Positions 1 to 9,223 are shown, counted from the stretch's first letter. The stretch is 63,900 nt of DNA from an uncultured Bacilli bacterium (GCA_934096815.1 CAKOMY010000007.1:1-63900), one strand, 5' to 3'. The notes: generated by a model from the sequence alone, not told the origin. Translations and numbers: made by a program.

Positions 1-803
1 CCAGTTCCTTTAGTAATATCAGCATGTTCATCTCCAATAATAGGTATTAATCTATTAACAATAGGAAGAATTACATTTTTACCTATTAAATCTTTATATC
101 TTTCATCTTCAGGGTTAACTGCAACAGCTGTATCGCCAAATAAAGTTTCAGGTCTAGTTGTTGCAACATCTAAAAAACTTGTACCATCTTCTAATATATA
201 TTTTAAATGATAAAAAGCACTTTCTTCTTCACTATAAATTACTTCTTCATTACTTAAAGCAGTCTTAGCAACTGGATCCCAGTTAATAATCTTTTCTCCA
301 CGATAAATTAAACCTTCATTATAATAATCAACAAATACTTTTTTAACAGCATTTTCAATTTGTTTATCTAATGTAAATCTTTCTTTAGTATAATCTAAAG
401 ATATACCTAATTTAGCCCATTGTTTACGAATTATATCTGCATGTTCATGAGTCCAATCCCAGCAAGCTTCTAAGAACTTTTCTCTTCCATACTCATATTT
501 ATTTATACCATTATCTTTTAATCTTTTAACAACTTTTGCCTCAGTTGCAATAGCAGCATGATCCATTCCTGGAAGCCATAAACAATCATATCCTTCCATC
601 TTTTTATAACGAATCATTATATCTTGTAATGTAACATCCCAAGCATGACCTAAATGAAGAACCCCAGTTACATTAGGTGGAGGTAATACGATAGAGTAAT
701 GCTTCTTAGAACTATTTTCATCACATTTAAAATAATTTTTATTAAGCCATTTAGCATATTTTCCTTCTTCTACTAAATCATGATTATATTTTGTATCTAA
801 CAT
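1..803 (-). CDS. valS: Valyl-tRNA synthetase, N-terminal part (runs off the window)
   Basis: Class I aminoacyl-tRNA synthetase that charges tRNA-Val. The reverse-strand translation starts MLDTKYNHDLVEEGKYAKW and carries the HIGH signature as HLGHAW after the typical PPPNVTG segment. It then has NWDPV and the start of the CP1 editing domain (ATTRPETLFGDTAVAVNP). About 267 codons are present; the KMSKS half and C-terminal coiled coil lie outside the window. The ATG at 803 follows an AAGGAAAA ribosome site. A T-box leader lies directly upstream, so expression should respond to uncharged tRNA-Val. Identification is secure; the only uncertainty is the missing 3' part. Confidence 0.97.
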   Translation of the reverse strand, partial: MLDTKYNHDLVEEGKYAKWLNKNYFKCDENSSKKHYSIVLPPPNVTGVLHLGHAWDVTLQDIMIRYKKMEGYDCLWLPGMDHAAIATEAKVVKRLKDNGINKYEYGREKFLEACWDWTHEHADIIRKQWAKLGISLDYTKERFTLDKQIENAVKKVFVDYYNEGLIYRGEKIINWDPVAKTALSNEEVIYSEEESAFYHLKYILEDGTSFLDVATTRPETLFGDTAVAVNPEDERYKDLIGKNVILPIVNRLIPIIGDEHADITKGT

Positions 804-1024
804 CTTAATTTTCCTTTCTTATAAAAAAATAGTTATAAATAAAGGACGAATTTACCGTGGTACCACCTTAATTTATAACTATTAGTTATCTTTAATTCTT
901 TAACGCTGAAATAGCGATTTTTCTTAGTTTGCAACCTTCTTACATAAATAATTATTAATTTCCACCAACCATTAACTCTCTTTAAATATTTAATGCAATA
1001 CTCCTCAAACATCATTGAAAACTT
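804..1024 (-). promoter_or_regulatory. T-box leader of valS
   Basis: On the minus strand the conserved antiterminator block AAGGTGGTACCACG (about 857-870) is followed by a terminator. Upstream is a Stem I region with an AGAGAG motif and an apical loop like GGTTGGTGGAA, as in canonical T-boxes. A GTA (Val) triplet followed by a purine on the 3' side of Stem I (around 946) is a candidate specifier, which is tentative. T-boxes of this kind bind uncharged tRNA and let transcription continue into the synthetase gene. Confidence 0.88.
822..880 (-). terminator. valS T-box terminator
   Basis: AGTTATAAAT (871-880) pairs with ATTTATAACT (831-840), and a run of seven T follows on the minus strand. The 5' arm is shared with the antiterminator region, giving the usual mutually exclusive T-box switch. 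Confidence 0.85.
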
Positions 1025-1030
1025 AATGAT

Positions 1031-1059
1031 AGTATATATTATTTTTTATCAAAATACAA
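1031..1059 (-). promoter_or_regulatory. Promoter of valS
   Basis: Minus-strand -35 TTGTAT (1054-1059), 17-nt spacer, -10 TATACT (1031-1036). The predicted start near 1024 gives a leader of about 220 nt, which fits a full T-box. Confidence 0.6.
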
Positions 1060-1078
1060 GATAGTAAATGATTTATTT

Positions 1079-2155
1079 TTATAGATTATTTTTATATGAA
1101 CTACTTATACATTCATTATTAGGATATATTTGAGGAATATCAGAGATTTTTTCTAAGTTATCGAGTAAACTATCTATAGTTAAATACTCATAATTATGAT
1201 TACCAATTTTAACACTAGTACCAAGAGATTTAATAAACTCTGTTGATTGTTCTAAAAATTCATTTATAGTTATAATTCCAGTTTCTACTTGTTGTTTTAA
1301 TTTAGTTATATAAACCTTTAACAAAAAATTATAAATATTTGTTAGGCTTGCTTTAATTTTATTGTTACTTAATAAAAATGATTCATATTCATGATTTATT
1401 ATTAAATCAACACCGGTAATAAAATTAACTATATCTTCCTCACTAGCATATTGTTTTAAATTTTCAATTAGTCCTAGTAGATTAGTGTTTAAATATAGTC
1501 TTTTCATTTCTTCTTCACCAACTATTTTTTCTAATTTTTCTGCTATACTTACTTCAAATTCATAGGCAAGTGTCATTTTATGCTTCTTTCCAAAATATCT
1601 ATGGCTAAGTAACTCAGTATAGCCTTCATTGATACCTTTACCAATATTAAATCTAGAATCCGAGTTATAATGACTTTGTTTAAAACCAACATAGCCTATA
1701 TTAGTCTCACTATTAAAGGCTGAACTAGCCATATGAAATAATTCATGATAAATTGAACTTAATGATCCACAATTAATTTTATTACTTTTTAAAAAATATG
1801 CACCATCAAGGCCAAGTAGAAAAAGCAAGTTATTTCTTCTTATTTTAACTTCATTAACATTATTATAAAAATTAATTAATGCATCTTGGGGAAATTCTTT
1901 TTCTAATACATCTGCGAACTCAAAAACTGCTTTCCTTATTTTTTCAGAACTTATTTGTTCAATTTCTACTTTAGTATATTTTTTCTTTAATTCTAAAGGA
2001 ATACTGACCTTACTAATGTCTTTTGGCTGAAAATCTTTATGTAATGTATAAGTTGATAAAATTTTACTTGTTGTATATAAAGGTAACAAAAAAATAAAAT
2101 TTTTTAAATATGTTTCACTAAAAAGTGTTATAAAATTTATTAATTGAGCAAGCAT
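1079..2155 (-). CDS. HExxH zinc-metallopeptidase-like hypothetical protein
   Basis: A 358-residue protein of unknown role. It contains YHELFHMAS (HExxH, His137-Glu138...His141) and, about 35 residues later, NEGYTELLSH, a typical position for the third zinc ligand of gluzincin-type peptidases. The N-terminus (MLAQLINFITLF...NFIFLLPLY) is hydrophobic and may be a membrane anchor or uncleaved signal. The rest is mostly helical and charged. It is 20 nt downstream of the DUF1292 gene and may share its transcript. Zinc binding is inferred from the motif; the substrate is unknown. A non-catalytic relative cannot be excluded. Confidence 0.7.
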   Translation of the reverse strand: MLAQLINFITLFSETYLKNFIFLLPLYTTSKILSTYTLHKDFQPKDISKVSIPLELKKKYTKVEIEQISSEKIRKAVFEFADVLEKEFPQDALINFYNNVNEVKIRRNNLLFLLGLDGAYFLKSNKINCGSLSSIYHELFHMASSAFNSETNIGYVGFKQSHYNSDSRFNIGKGINEGYTELLSHRYFGKKHKMTLAYEFEVSIAEKLEKIVGEEEMKRLYLNTNLLGLIENLKQYASEEDIVNFITGVDLIINHEYESFLLSNNKIKASLTNIYNFLLKVYITKLKQQVETGIITINEFLEQSTEFIKSLGTSVKIGNHNYEYLTIDSLLDNLEKISDIPQIYPNNECISSSYKNNL

Positions 2156-2175
2156 AAAATCACCTATAACTTCTA

Positions 2176-2427
2176 CTACTTAAGAGCAGCTAAAGCACTT
2201 TCAACTGCTTCCCACTCTTCTTCAGTTTCTAATGTATCAAGTCTAGAATCATCATCAGGATAATATATTGATGCAAAAACATTTAATTTGCCTTGTTCAT
2301 CATTTTTATTATCAGTATATACTATATAGTTTTTTCCAGTTTTAGATAGTTGAAAAGCAGTTAATATCTCATACTCTACTTCCTTACCATTTTTATCAAT
2401 TAACTTCATCATCATTTTTTCTTTCAT
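2176..2427 (-). CDS. DUF1292 (UPF0473/YrzB-like) protein
   Basis: A small acidic cytoplasmic protein of unknown function, common in Bacillota. The pattern DKNGKEVEYEILTAFQ, then YIVYTDN, then ENGKLNVFAS-like, then LETEEEWEAVESAL matches DUF1292. I chose the ATG at 2427 (83 residues) because TAGGAG lies 10 nt upstream. An in-frame ATG at 2460 would add 11 residues (IESYCRRMLK) that do not look like the family and would swallow the ribosome site. In Bacillus relatives occur near ruvX and the Ala-tRNA synthetase gene; here the neighbours differ. Confidence 0.8.
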   Translation of the reverse strand: MKEKMMMKLIDKNGKEVEYEILTAFQLSKTGKNYIVYTDNKNDEQGKLNVFASIYYPDDDSRLDTLETEEEWEAVESALAALK

Positions 2428-2514
2428 CTTTAACATTCTCCTACAATAAGATTCTATCATATTTATAAATATTATTAAATTGAATTGACATTAATTATGT
2501 AAACAACTAAAAAA

Positions 2515-3978
2515 TTATCCAATACGAAATGCGGGAGCATAACCGCTTTTAGCAGTTGGAGACTCATTGGTCCAAGCACCATCATAATTAACACGTAAGA
2601 AATCACCAACACCGGTAGAAAGAGCCGAGCGAAGCCACCAAATACTGTTTGAACCATTGTACTTTTTTATAGCATATTTATAGTTATTTGTTGTCACTCC
2701 ATTGTTTTTGTAATAATCTAATTGTCTTGTATTATAATATGCTGTGTCTCTTTCTGATATTTTGTTTTTTGTTTCATCCTCCCAAATTTCATGTCCACTT
2801 AATAAATATATCTTATCTGTTGATATAAAATTTATTTCTCCAGAAGTTCTTCCATGATTTGATACAACATATGTATCGATTATATTTTTTTGTAAATCAC
2901 TTGATAATTTGTTAAAAAATTCTCCATCTGCATATGTTCTTATGTCCGTTGCTGGCCATCCACCAACATTGGTATCTTTACTATTTATTATTCTTTTTTC
3001 TACAATATCAACAAATTCAATTACAAATCCACAAGCAGTTTGTGAAAATCCTTCTTGATTACATTCGTTAGGTGTTGTATTGTTGGCAACACGCACTGTG
3101 TAGTATGAGTTATCAATTAATACCTCTTTTTCGGAACCAACCTCGTAGGCTATTCCTTGCCCATTTCTTACCACCTCTGCTATTTTATCCCAACTATCTT
3201 CGGCAAATGTTCCGGGATTTAATCCTGGCGTAAAATTTATCACTATTTTTGAAGCATGACCAATATAATATGTTGCCCATTTTTTGGTTTTAAAATCACA
3301 TGTTACTTTAGCATTTTCAAGTTTTACTTCTGTACTACCATTATATCCTTTTATTTCAGCAATATAATTGCAAGTATCAGGAAATGATGTTACTTCTTTT
3401 CCATCTACATATGCTATTATCTGCGTGGCATTTCCTCCTGAAGATTTGTTTATTTGTTTTGTTAGTGCTAAATCATTCCACTCATATCCAGCATTTATAT
3501 TTAACTTTATATAATAATCTGTGCTGCTTGTATTATTTGTTACTATAACTATTTCTTTTTTATTATTGCTATTTATGATTCCACTTATTTCGGTACTTTC
3601 TTCTTCTTTTACTACCGCTATTGTATTTGGAATAGTTTTACTAGTACTTGTACATTTTGAATCGTCACATAATTCATAAATTAGTTCATATTTCGTATTT
3701 ACTTTATTTAAGTTTGTTAATACTACATTAAACTGTTCAGTTTTTCCTGCTTGTAGATGTAAAACTCTGTCATCAGTCTCACCACTATTTGTTGTCATAT
3801 TAAATGATAAACCATTTACATTAATGTTTGCTGCTTCTTTTACATTACTTCCATTAAACATAGATAGAGAATAACCTAGAGTAAAAATAAACAAAAGTAA
3901 AATGGTAATTATTGTTAAAAATCTTGTTTGCTTATCATTTTTTATTAAACTAAAAAATTTGGTAAGTTTTTGCTTCAT
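2515..3978 (-). CDS. Membrane-anchored surface protein with C-terminal WWLRS (DUF6273-like) domain
   Basis: A 487-residue exported protein. A basic N-terminus is followed by one membrane segment (about residues 19-38). Next comes a beta-rich, Asn/Thr-rich extracellular part with paired Cys (CDDSKC, CNYIAEI...TCDF, ECNQEGFSQTACGF). The C-terminal domain contains IYLLSGHEIWE, NTRQLDYYK, SIWWLRSA and finally SGYAPAFRIG. The WWLRS...PAFRI pattern matches the DUF6273-type domain, which resembles the C-type-lectin-like fold used in variable surface proteins (fold relation is inference). The ATG at 3978 has GGAGC upstream and sits in a hairpin loop. A decayed paralogue lies at 47357-47972. Confidence 0.72.
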   Translation of the reverse strand: MKQKLTKFFSLIKNDKQTRFLTIITILLLFIFTLGYSLSMFNGSNVKEAANINVNGLSFNMTTNSGETDDRVLHLQAGKTEQFNVVLTNLNKVNTKYELIYELCDDSKCTSTSKTIPNTIAVVKEEESTEISGIINSNNKKEIVIVTNNTSSTDYYIKLNINAGYEWNDLALTKQINKSSGGNATQIIAYVDGKEVTSFPDTCNYIAEIKGYNGSTEVKLENAKVTCDFKTKKWATYYIGHASKIVINFTPGLNPGTFAEDSWDKIAEVVRNGQGIAYEVGSEKEVLIDNSYYTVRVANNTTPNECNQEGFSQTACGFVIEFVDIVEKRIINSKDTNVGGWPATDIRTYADGEFFNKLSSDLQKNIIDTYVVSNHGRTSGEINFISTDKIYLLSGHEIWEDETKNKISERDTAYYNTRQLDYYKNNGVTTNNYKYAIKKYNGSNSIWWLRSALSTGVGDFLRVNYDGAWTNESPTAKSGYAPAFRIG

Positions 3979-4004
3979 ATTTAAGCTCCTATTCTTACCA
4001 AATT
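3956..4004 (-). promoter_or_regulatory. Perfect 11-bp inverted repeat enclosing the ribosome site and start codon
   Basis: AATTTGGTAAG (3956-3966) and CTTACCAAATT (3994-4004) are exact reverse complements. The 27-nt loop holds the GGAGC ribosome site and the ATG of the surface-protein gene. The same arms are kept intact around the dead copy at 47950-47998. It could act as a translational control hairpin or as a DNA operator. Confidence 0.55.
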
Positions 4005-4097
4005 ATAACTCTAAAAGCCCCCCCGTCAAGAACGAATGCTTGTTTGATTTACTACAAATATACTAATTACTTGATGGTTGGACGTAATCAAAAAAAT

Positions 4098-5057
4098 TTA
4101 GATTTTATTTTCTTGATTAAACATTTTACATGCATTATCTAAATCTTGAAACAATTTGTCAATATCATCAGGATCTTTTACTCTAGCACCGGATGCCAGT
4201 GGATGACCACCACCATTATATTTACTTGCTATTTCATTTATAATAGGTCCTCTTGATCTAATATTAATTTTGTAAAGTTCTTGTCTTTCGTCATAGCTAG
4301 CAAAAGCCCATGCTTTTACTTCTTTAATATAATTAAAATTATTAACCATGTTAGATGCAGTTCCTGAATCTACATTAAATTCTTTAATCATCTCATTTGT
4401 TATTTTAATATAGGCAAATCCATTTTCAGTTATTGTCATGTTAAGTGCTAAGTAGGCTTGAAATTTAAATTCATTTATTGGTCTTTCATATAGTGTATTA
4501 TATAGTTCTTTTAAATCTAAGTTATAATCTTTGATTAATTTAGATGCTACTATAAATGTATTACTTGATGTTGTTGGTAATAAGAATCTATCTGAGTCTG
4601 CTACCATTCCTATAAATAAATTATTTGCTATGGATTTATCCATTTTTAGTTTTGTTTTAAATATTAATCTTGCTACTATTTCACTTGCACTTGCTGCTGT
4701 TGTATCTACTATTTCTATGTTTCCCATTTTATCTTCGTAAGGGTGATGATCTATTTTTATTACTTCTTTAAAGTTGTTAAAGTCTACTCCATCTATACGA
4801 TATATATTAGGAACATCTACTACTATTAGTAAGGGATTTTCTAAGGTACTTTCATCTATCTTATCTAAATGACCATAACTTTTAAAACGTGAAACAGATG
4901 CTCCTACTGCATATACATTCTTTTTAGGAAATGATAGTTTTATTGAATCTCTTAATGCAATCTCTGATGCTACGGCATCTGGATCTGGTCCAATATGTCT
5001 AGCTATTACGATATTGTCATATTTAGAAATTAATTTATATATTTTATTTTCCAACAA
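4098..5057 (-). CDS. nrnA: DHH/DHHA1 phosphoesterase, NrnA-type oligoribonuclease
   Basis: A 319-residue DHH-family enzyme expected to degrade 2-5 nt RNA (nanoRNA) and to dephosphorylate pAp. Motifs in order: HIGPDPDAVAS (metal-binding DxD), VVDVPN, the DHH signature IDHHPYED, VADSDRF, and the DHHA1 C-terminus with GGGHPLASGARV. Its length matches Bacillus NrnA (about 313 residues). Translation starts at a TTG at 5057 preceded by AAGGAG; no upstream ATG fits. It lies 11 nt after ackA on the same strand, so the two are probably cotranscribed. Confidence 0.9.
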   Translation of the reverse strand: MLENKIYKLISKYDNIVIARHIGPDPDAVASEIALRDSIKLSFPKKNVYAVGASVSRFKSYGHLDKIDESTLENPLLIVVDVPNIYRIDGVDFNNFKEVIKIDHHPYEDKMGNIEIVDTTAASASEIVARLIFKTKLKMDKSIANNLFIGMVADSDRFLLPTTSSNTFIVASKLIKDYNLDLKELYNTLYERPINEFKFQAYLALNMTITENGFAYIKITNEMIKEFNVDSGTASNMVNNFNYIKEVKAWAFASYDERQELYKINIRSRGPIINEIASKYNGGGHPLASGARVKDPDDIDKLFQDLDNACKMFNQENKI

Positions 5058-5068
5058 ATATCTCCTTA

Positions 5069-6247
5069 CTATTTTGCTAGGTTATATGTATCAGTTGCAA
5101 TCATTAATTCTTCATTAGTTGGAATTATATAAACTGGTATTTTACTATTATCAGCGCTTATTAGGGTTTCTTTTCCTCTTACGTTATTTCTTTGGGCATC
5201 TGGTTTAACACCTAAACATGCTAATTTTTCCATAACTTCCATACGAGTTGAAATTGAGTTTTCACCAACACCAGCAGTAAAGATAATGGCATCGCATCCA
5301 CCTAGTTCTACATAGTATTTTGCAATAAAATCAACAATTCTTTTTACATACATTTTTTGAGCAAGTATACATCTTTCATCTCCTGCTTTAATTCCTTCTT
5401 CAATATCTCTTGAATCTGATGATACTCCGCTTATTCCAAGTAAACCTGATTGTTTATTTAAAGCAGTATCCATTTCTTTAGGAGTTAGTCCTGTTTCTTC
5501 CATGATATATGGTAATATAGTTGCATCGATATCTCCACAACGTGTTCCCATCATAAGTCCTGCATTAGGAGTTAATCCCATTGATGTTTCTACACATTTT
5601 CCTGCTTTTACAGCACTAATTGATGCACCATTACCAATATGACAAGTTATTAATCTTGCTTCTTCATTACCTAATAATTCATTTGCTCTCATGCTTACGT
5701 ATTTATGACTTGTTCCATGAGCACCATATCTTCTTACAGCATATTTAGTATACCATTCATATGGAACTGGGTATAAATATACTTCTTCTTCCATAGTTTG
5801 ATGGAACGCAGTATCAAATACTAGAGTCTCTGTAGCATTTGGGAATACACTTTGAGCAGCACGAATTCCAACAACAGCTGCTGGATTATGAAGTGGTGCT
5901 AAACTAGATAATTTCTCAACAATAGAAATATTATCTTCAGTTGCTAAAACAGTTTTATCAAAGTATGCTCCACCTTGAACTATTCTATGACCAATTCCTT
6001 TAATTTCTTCTAATGATTCAACAATTTTATTATCAATTAATTCTTTAACTAATAATTCAAAAGCAGCTTTATGGTCTTTTAGTTCTACTTCTTTTTTAAT
6101 TTTTTCTCCATTAAATTTAATAGTATAGAAAGATGAATCGATTCCAATTCTTTCAAATACTCCACTAATTAATTCTTTTTCTTCTGGCATCTCAAATAAA
6201 GTAAATTTTAAAGATGATGAACCAGCATTTACACTTAATATTTTCAT
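5069..6247 (-). CDS. ackA: Acetate kinase
   Basis: Interconverts acetate plus ATP and acetyl phosphate plus ADP, giving substrate-level ATP in fermentation. At 392 residues it is standard length. Family motifs include VNAGSSSLKF at the N-terminus, VFDTAFHQTM, RRYGAHGTSHKYVS, ITCHIGNGASISAV and TPLEGLMMGTRCGDID-like text (here TPNAGLMMGTRCGDID). GVGENS near the C-terminus is also present. No phosphotransacetylase gene is in the window. Start ATG at 6247 with GAGGAGATGT upstream. Confidence 0.96.
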   Translation of the reverse strand: MKILSVNAGSSSLKFTLFEMPEEKELISGVFERIGIDSSFYTIKFNGEKIKKEVELKDHKAAFELLVKELIDNKIVESLEEIKGIGHRIVQGGAYFDKTVLATEDNISIVEKLSSLAPLHNPAAVVGIRAAQSVFPNATETLVFDTAFHQTMEEEVYLYPVPYEWYTKYAVRRYGAHGTSHKYVSMRANELLGNEEARLITCHIGNGASISAVKAGKCVETSMGLTPNAGLMMGTRCGDIDATILPYIMEETGLTPKEMDTALNKQSGLLGISGVSSDSRDIEEGIKAGDERCILAQKMYVKRIVDFIAKYYVELGGCDAIIFTAGVGENSISTRMEVMEKLACLGVKPDAQRNNVRGKETLISADNSKIPVYIIPTNEELMIATDTYNLAK

Positions 6248-6281
6248 TATTACATCTCCTCAAAAAATATTATACATAAAA

Positions 6282-6300
6282 AGATAGTTTTTGACTATCT
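6282..6300 (-). terminator. Hairpin between small ORF and ackA
   Basis: AGATAGT (6282-6288) pairs with ACTATCT (6294-6300), followed on the minus strand by a T-rich stretch. It immediately follows the small ORF stop and probably separates it from ackA. Confidence 0.6.
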
Positions 6301-6417
6301 TTATTTTAACTTAAAGTAAGAATTAAGTTTAATTTTTGGATCTTTTAAGTTTAATCCATATTCATTGTTATATACTTTACCTATTTTATCTTTTTCATCT
6401 AATGAATAGCCTTTCAA
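6301..6417 (-). CDS. Possible small protein (38 residues), TTG start
   Basis: An unrecognised small ORF between thiI and ackA, beginning LKGYSLDEKDKIGKVY and ending SYFKLK. It starts at a TTG with GGGTGATAAAC directly upstream, a well-spaced Shine-Dalgarno of the GGTGAT type used elsewhere here. Its stop abuts a terminator hairpin. The amphipathic, lysine-rich composition looks like protein, but without homologues it may be chance. Confidence 0.4.
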   Translation of the reverse strand: MKGYSLDEKDKIGKVYNNEYGLNLKDPKIKLNSYFKLK

Positions 6418-6450
6418 GTTTATCACCCATTATTATTATGGGTAAATTAT

Positions 6451-7632
6451 TTATAAAATATCATTAAATTCATTATTTATAATTGGCAATTTAATTATTT
6501 CTTCATTTTTTATTGCTTCTTTAATTAATGTTTCATAATCAAATAGTTTTTCATATTCTCTTGCTTTATTAATATCAGGATTAATTACGGGATGCTTGGG
6601 AACAAAGATGGTACAGCAATCTTCAAATGGTCTAATACTAATGTCATAGGTATTTATTTTTTTACTTATATCTATAATATCTAATTTATCAAAACATGCT
6701 ACTGGTCTTATAACTGGCATTTTTATTACTTCATTAATTGCCATCATACTTGTTAGGGTTTGACTTGCTACTTGACCTACTGATTCTCCATTAACAATAC
6801 ATTTAGCGTTTACTCTATAAGCAAGGGACTCACAAATACGATACATCATTCTACGCATAATAGTTATCATATATTCTTTGGGACAATTTTTATAAATCGC
6901 TTCTTGAATTTCAGTAAAATGAATTACGTGAACTTTAATATAATTAGAGTATTCTGATAATTTACTTGCTAGGTCTAATACTTTATTTTTGGCTTCTATA
7001 CTTGTATGAGGAGGACTATCAAAATAAACACATTCTAATCTGATTCCTCTTTTCATGGCAAGATAACCAGCAACTGGTGAATCAATGCCACCACTTAACA
7101 TAAGCATACCTTTTCCTAAAGTACCTACTGGGTAACCGCCAATACCTTTTATTTTTTCAAAATAAATATAGGCTTTATTAAATCTTATTTCAACATTTAT
7201 TTCTAATTCATGATTTTTAACATCGACTTTTTTATTTTTAAAAGTTTTAAGTACTACTCCACCTAGTTCACGAGATATTTCCATACTATCTAAGGGATAT
7301 GATTTATCGGTTCTTTTAGTAATTACTTTAAAGGTAGTAAATTCTTTATCTTGAAGTAATTTAGTTAAATTATTTTTTAGATTATCAAAGTTGTTATCAT
7401 CAAATTCATAACCAATGTTTATTTCATGAATTCCAAAGGTTTTTGATGCAACGTTTAATACTTCATCGAAATTATCTGATTCGATGTACATTCTTCCACG
7501 ATCAAATATGATGTTGTGATTAATGTCTTTTAATGATTCGTCTAAATTATTTTTTAATGTTTTAATAAAATAGTTAATGTTATCATGCTTAGTTGTTAAT
7601 TCACCATATTTTATAATTATTAATTTTTTCAT
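6451..7632 (-). CDS. thiI: tRNA 4-thiouridine sulfurtransferase ThiI
   Basis: Adenylates U8 of tRNA and transfers persulfide sulfur to make 4-thiouridine; may also feed thiazole synthesis. The 393 residues carry an N-terminal ferredoxin-like/THUMP region and a PP-loop ATPase with the pyrophosphatase motif MLSGGIDSPVAGYLAMKRG. The C-terminal region has DISIRPFEDCCTIF. As in Bacillus ThiI there is no rhodanese domain, so sulfur must come directly from a desulfurase, which is encoded two genes upstream (8096-9223). Confidence 0.95.
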   Translation of the reverse strand: MKKLIIIKYGELTTKHDNINYFIKTLKNNLDESLKDINHNIIFDRGRMYIESDNFDEVLNVASKTFGIHEINIGYEFDDNNFDNLKNNLTKLLQDKEFTTFKVITKRTDKSYPLDSMEISRELGGVVLKTFKNKKVDVKNHELEINVEIRFNKAYIYFEKIKGIGGYPVGTLGKGMLMLSGGIDSPVAGYLAMKRGIRLECVYFDSPPHTSIEAKNKVLDLASKLSEYSNYIKVHVIHFTEIQEAIYKNCPKEYMITIMRRMMYRICESLAYRVNAKCIVNGESVGQVASQTLTSMMAINEVIKMPVIRPVACFDKLDIIDISKKINTYDISIRPFEDCCTIFVPKHPVINPDINKAREYEKLFDYETLIKEAIKNEEIIKLPIINNEFNDIL

Positions 7633-7635
7633 ATT

Positions 7636-8103
7636 TTACCTATACCTCCTGTATTCTTCGCAATTTAAGTCATCTACTCCGTAAGGATAGTAACCGGCTG
7701 CTAGTGCGGCTTTCTTGCTTCGAATATTGCTTTCTTCAATATCTAATTTAATAAATTCAATAGATTTATATCTTTCGAATAAGTTTTCACTTGCTTCTTT
7801 TAAAATTTGACAACCGGTTGTTTCAGTTAAGGAAAATTTATATCCTCTATATGAACCAACGACAGCATAATGTAGTTCTAAATAATCTCTTAAATCGAAT
7901 ACACCTAAATAACCTACTATTTTATCATCTCTAGAAACTAAATATGCATTATTATTTTTAGGATTTAAGTTTTTATCGATTGTATCATTAAGATATTCTC
8001 TAACTTCGGGATTTGTTACTAAAAAGCATTTAGCTTTTACGTGTTCTATTCTTTTAGGATTAAATGTCATAAATTCATAATTAGGAGTATTAAAGCTAAA
8101 CAT
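7636..8103 (-). CDS. GNAT-like acetyltransferase domain protein
   Basis: A 155-residue protein with the secondary-structure pattern of GNAT acetyltransferases. AYLVSRDDKIVGYLGVFD is a beta2-beta3 pair, LHYAVVGSYRGYKFS is a likely beta4/acetyl-CoA loop, and ESNIRSKKAALAAGYYPYG matches the C-terminal motif B helix and strand. It overlaps the desulfurase gene by 8 nt and is 3 nt from thiI, so it is embedded in the sulfur-transfer operon. Whether it modifies a protein, tRNA or small molecule cannot be told. Confidence 0.6.
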   Translation of the reverse strand: MFSFNTPNYEFMTFNPKRIEHVKAKCFLVTNPEVREYLNDTIDKNLNPKNNNAYLVSRDDKIVGYLGVFDLRDYLELHYAVVGSYRGYKFSLTETTGCQILKEASENLFERYKSIEFIKLDIEESNIRSKKAALAAGYYPYGVDDLNCEEYRRYR

Positions 8104-9223
8104 TTCTTAACTCCTCTAATTTTTCATAGACTTCATCAAATATATTTAAAAATTCTTCTATTTCTTCATTTGTTGTTAAATAAGATAAACTTATTCTAAT
8201 TGTTGTTAGGGCTCTAACTTTATCATTATATATTCCTAAAACGGCATTAGATATTTTGCCACTAGCACAAGCAGTATTTGATGAAACATATACTTCATGT
8301 TTTTCAAGAGCATGGACAAAAGTTTCGGGTTTAATATCCATAAGAGAAATATTTACTATATTAGGAATTGAATTGTTGGTGTTGTTAATTAAAATCTTAG
8401 GATATTTTTTTAAATGTTCAACTATTTTTTGATTATATTTTCTAATTTTATCCTCTTTTTTATTTAAATCTTCAATTGCTAGTCTAACTGCTTTACTAAA
8501 TGTAACTATTCCTGGTAAGTTTGGAGTACCTGGTCTAAATTCACCATTTGATCCATACATTAATTGTTTGATATTAACATTTGAACTTTTATAAAGCATT
8601 CCAACTCCTTTAGGAGCATAAATTTTATGACTAGAAAAACTGGCTAAATCGACATCATTTAAATTGATTGGACATTTACCTAGTGCTTGAGTCATATCAC
8701 TATGGAAAACACAATCTTGGTTCTCTTTCTTAATTATTTGTTTAATTATTTTAAGTGGTTGTCTTATTCCAAGTTCACTATTTACTGCACAAATGGATAC
8801 TAAAATTGTATCTTTAGTAACTAAGCTTTTTAGATCGTCAAAATCAATTATTCCTTCTTTGGTATTATTAACATAATCAATAATAAAACCATTTTCTTCT
8901 AAAAATTTACATATTCCATAGATACTTTCATGTTCCAATTTAGAAACTATAATGTGATTTCCTTGTTTCTTTTTAGCAAATGCGGTACCTATTAAGGCAA
9001 TATTGTTACTTTCAGTTGATCCACTTGTATATATTATTTCATTTGTTTTTATATTTAAAACCTGTGCTATTTGTTTGGTAGCACTATTTAAAAGTTCTTT
9101 TGATTTAATTCCTAATGAATGCATGCTATTAGGATTTCCTATATATTCTGTACATACTTTATTAAAACTATTTAATATTTCGGGTAATATGGGAGTTGTG
9201 GCACTATAGTCTAAATAAATCAT
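8096..9223 (-). CDS. nifS: Cysteine desulfurase (NifS/IscS family)
   Basis: PLP enzyme that removes sulfur from cysteine and passes it on as persulfide. It starts MIYLDYSATTPI, typical of the family, and has YTSGSTESNNIAL, HSDMTQALGK, and the PLP lysine in SFSSHKIYAPKGVGML. The catalytic Cys is in SSNTACASGK. At 375 residues it is the short ThiI-dedicated type, like Bacillus NifZ. It heads the desulfurase-GNAT-thiI operon; no Fe-S scaffold gene is adjacent, which supports a role in tRNA thiolation. Confidence 0.93.
   Translation of the reverse strand: MIYLDYSATTPILPEILNSFNKVCTEYIGNPNSMHSLGIKSKELLNSATKQIAQVLNIKTNEIIYTSGSTESNNIALIGTAFAKKKQGNHIIVSKLEHESIYGICKFLEENGFIIDYVNNTKEGIIDFDDLKSLVTKDTILVSICAVNSELGIRQPLKIIKQIIKKENQDCVFHSDMTQALGKCPINLNDVDLASFSSHKIYAPKGVGMLYKSSNVNIKQLMYGSNGEFRPGTPNLPGIVTFSKAVRLAIEDLNKKEDKIRKYNQKIVEHLKKYPKILINNTNNSIPNIVNISLMDIKPETFVHALEKHEVYVSSNTACASGKISNAVLGIYNDKVRALTTIRISLSYLTTNEEIEEFLNIFDEVYEKLEELRNV

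Noticed and set aside
833..1015. 60-codon open frame upstream of valS
   Set aside because: It lies within the T-box RNA leader, whose conserved RNA motifs explain the sequence.
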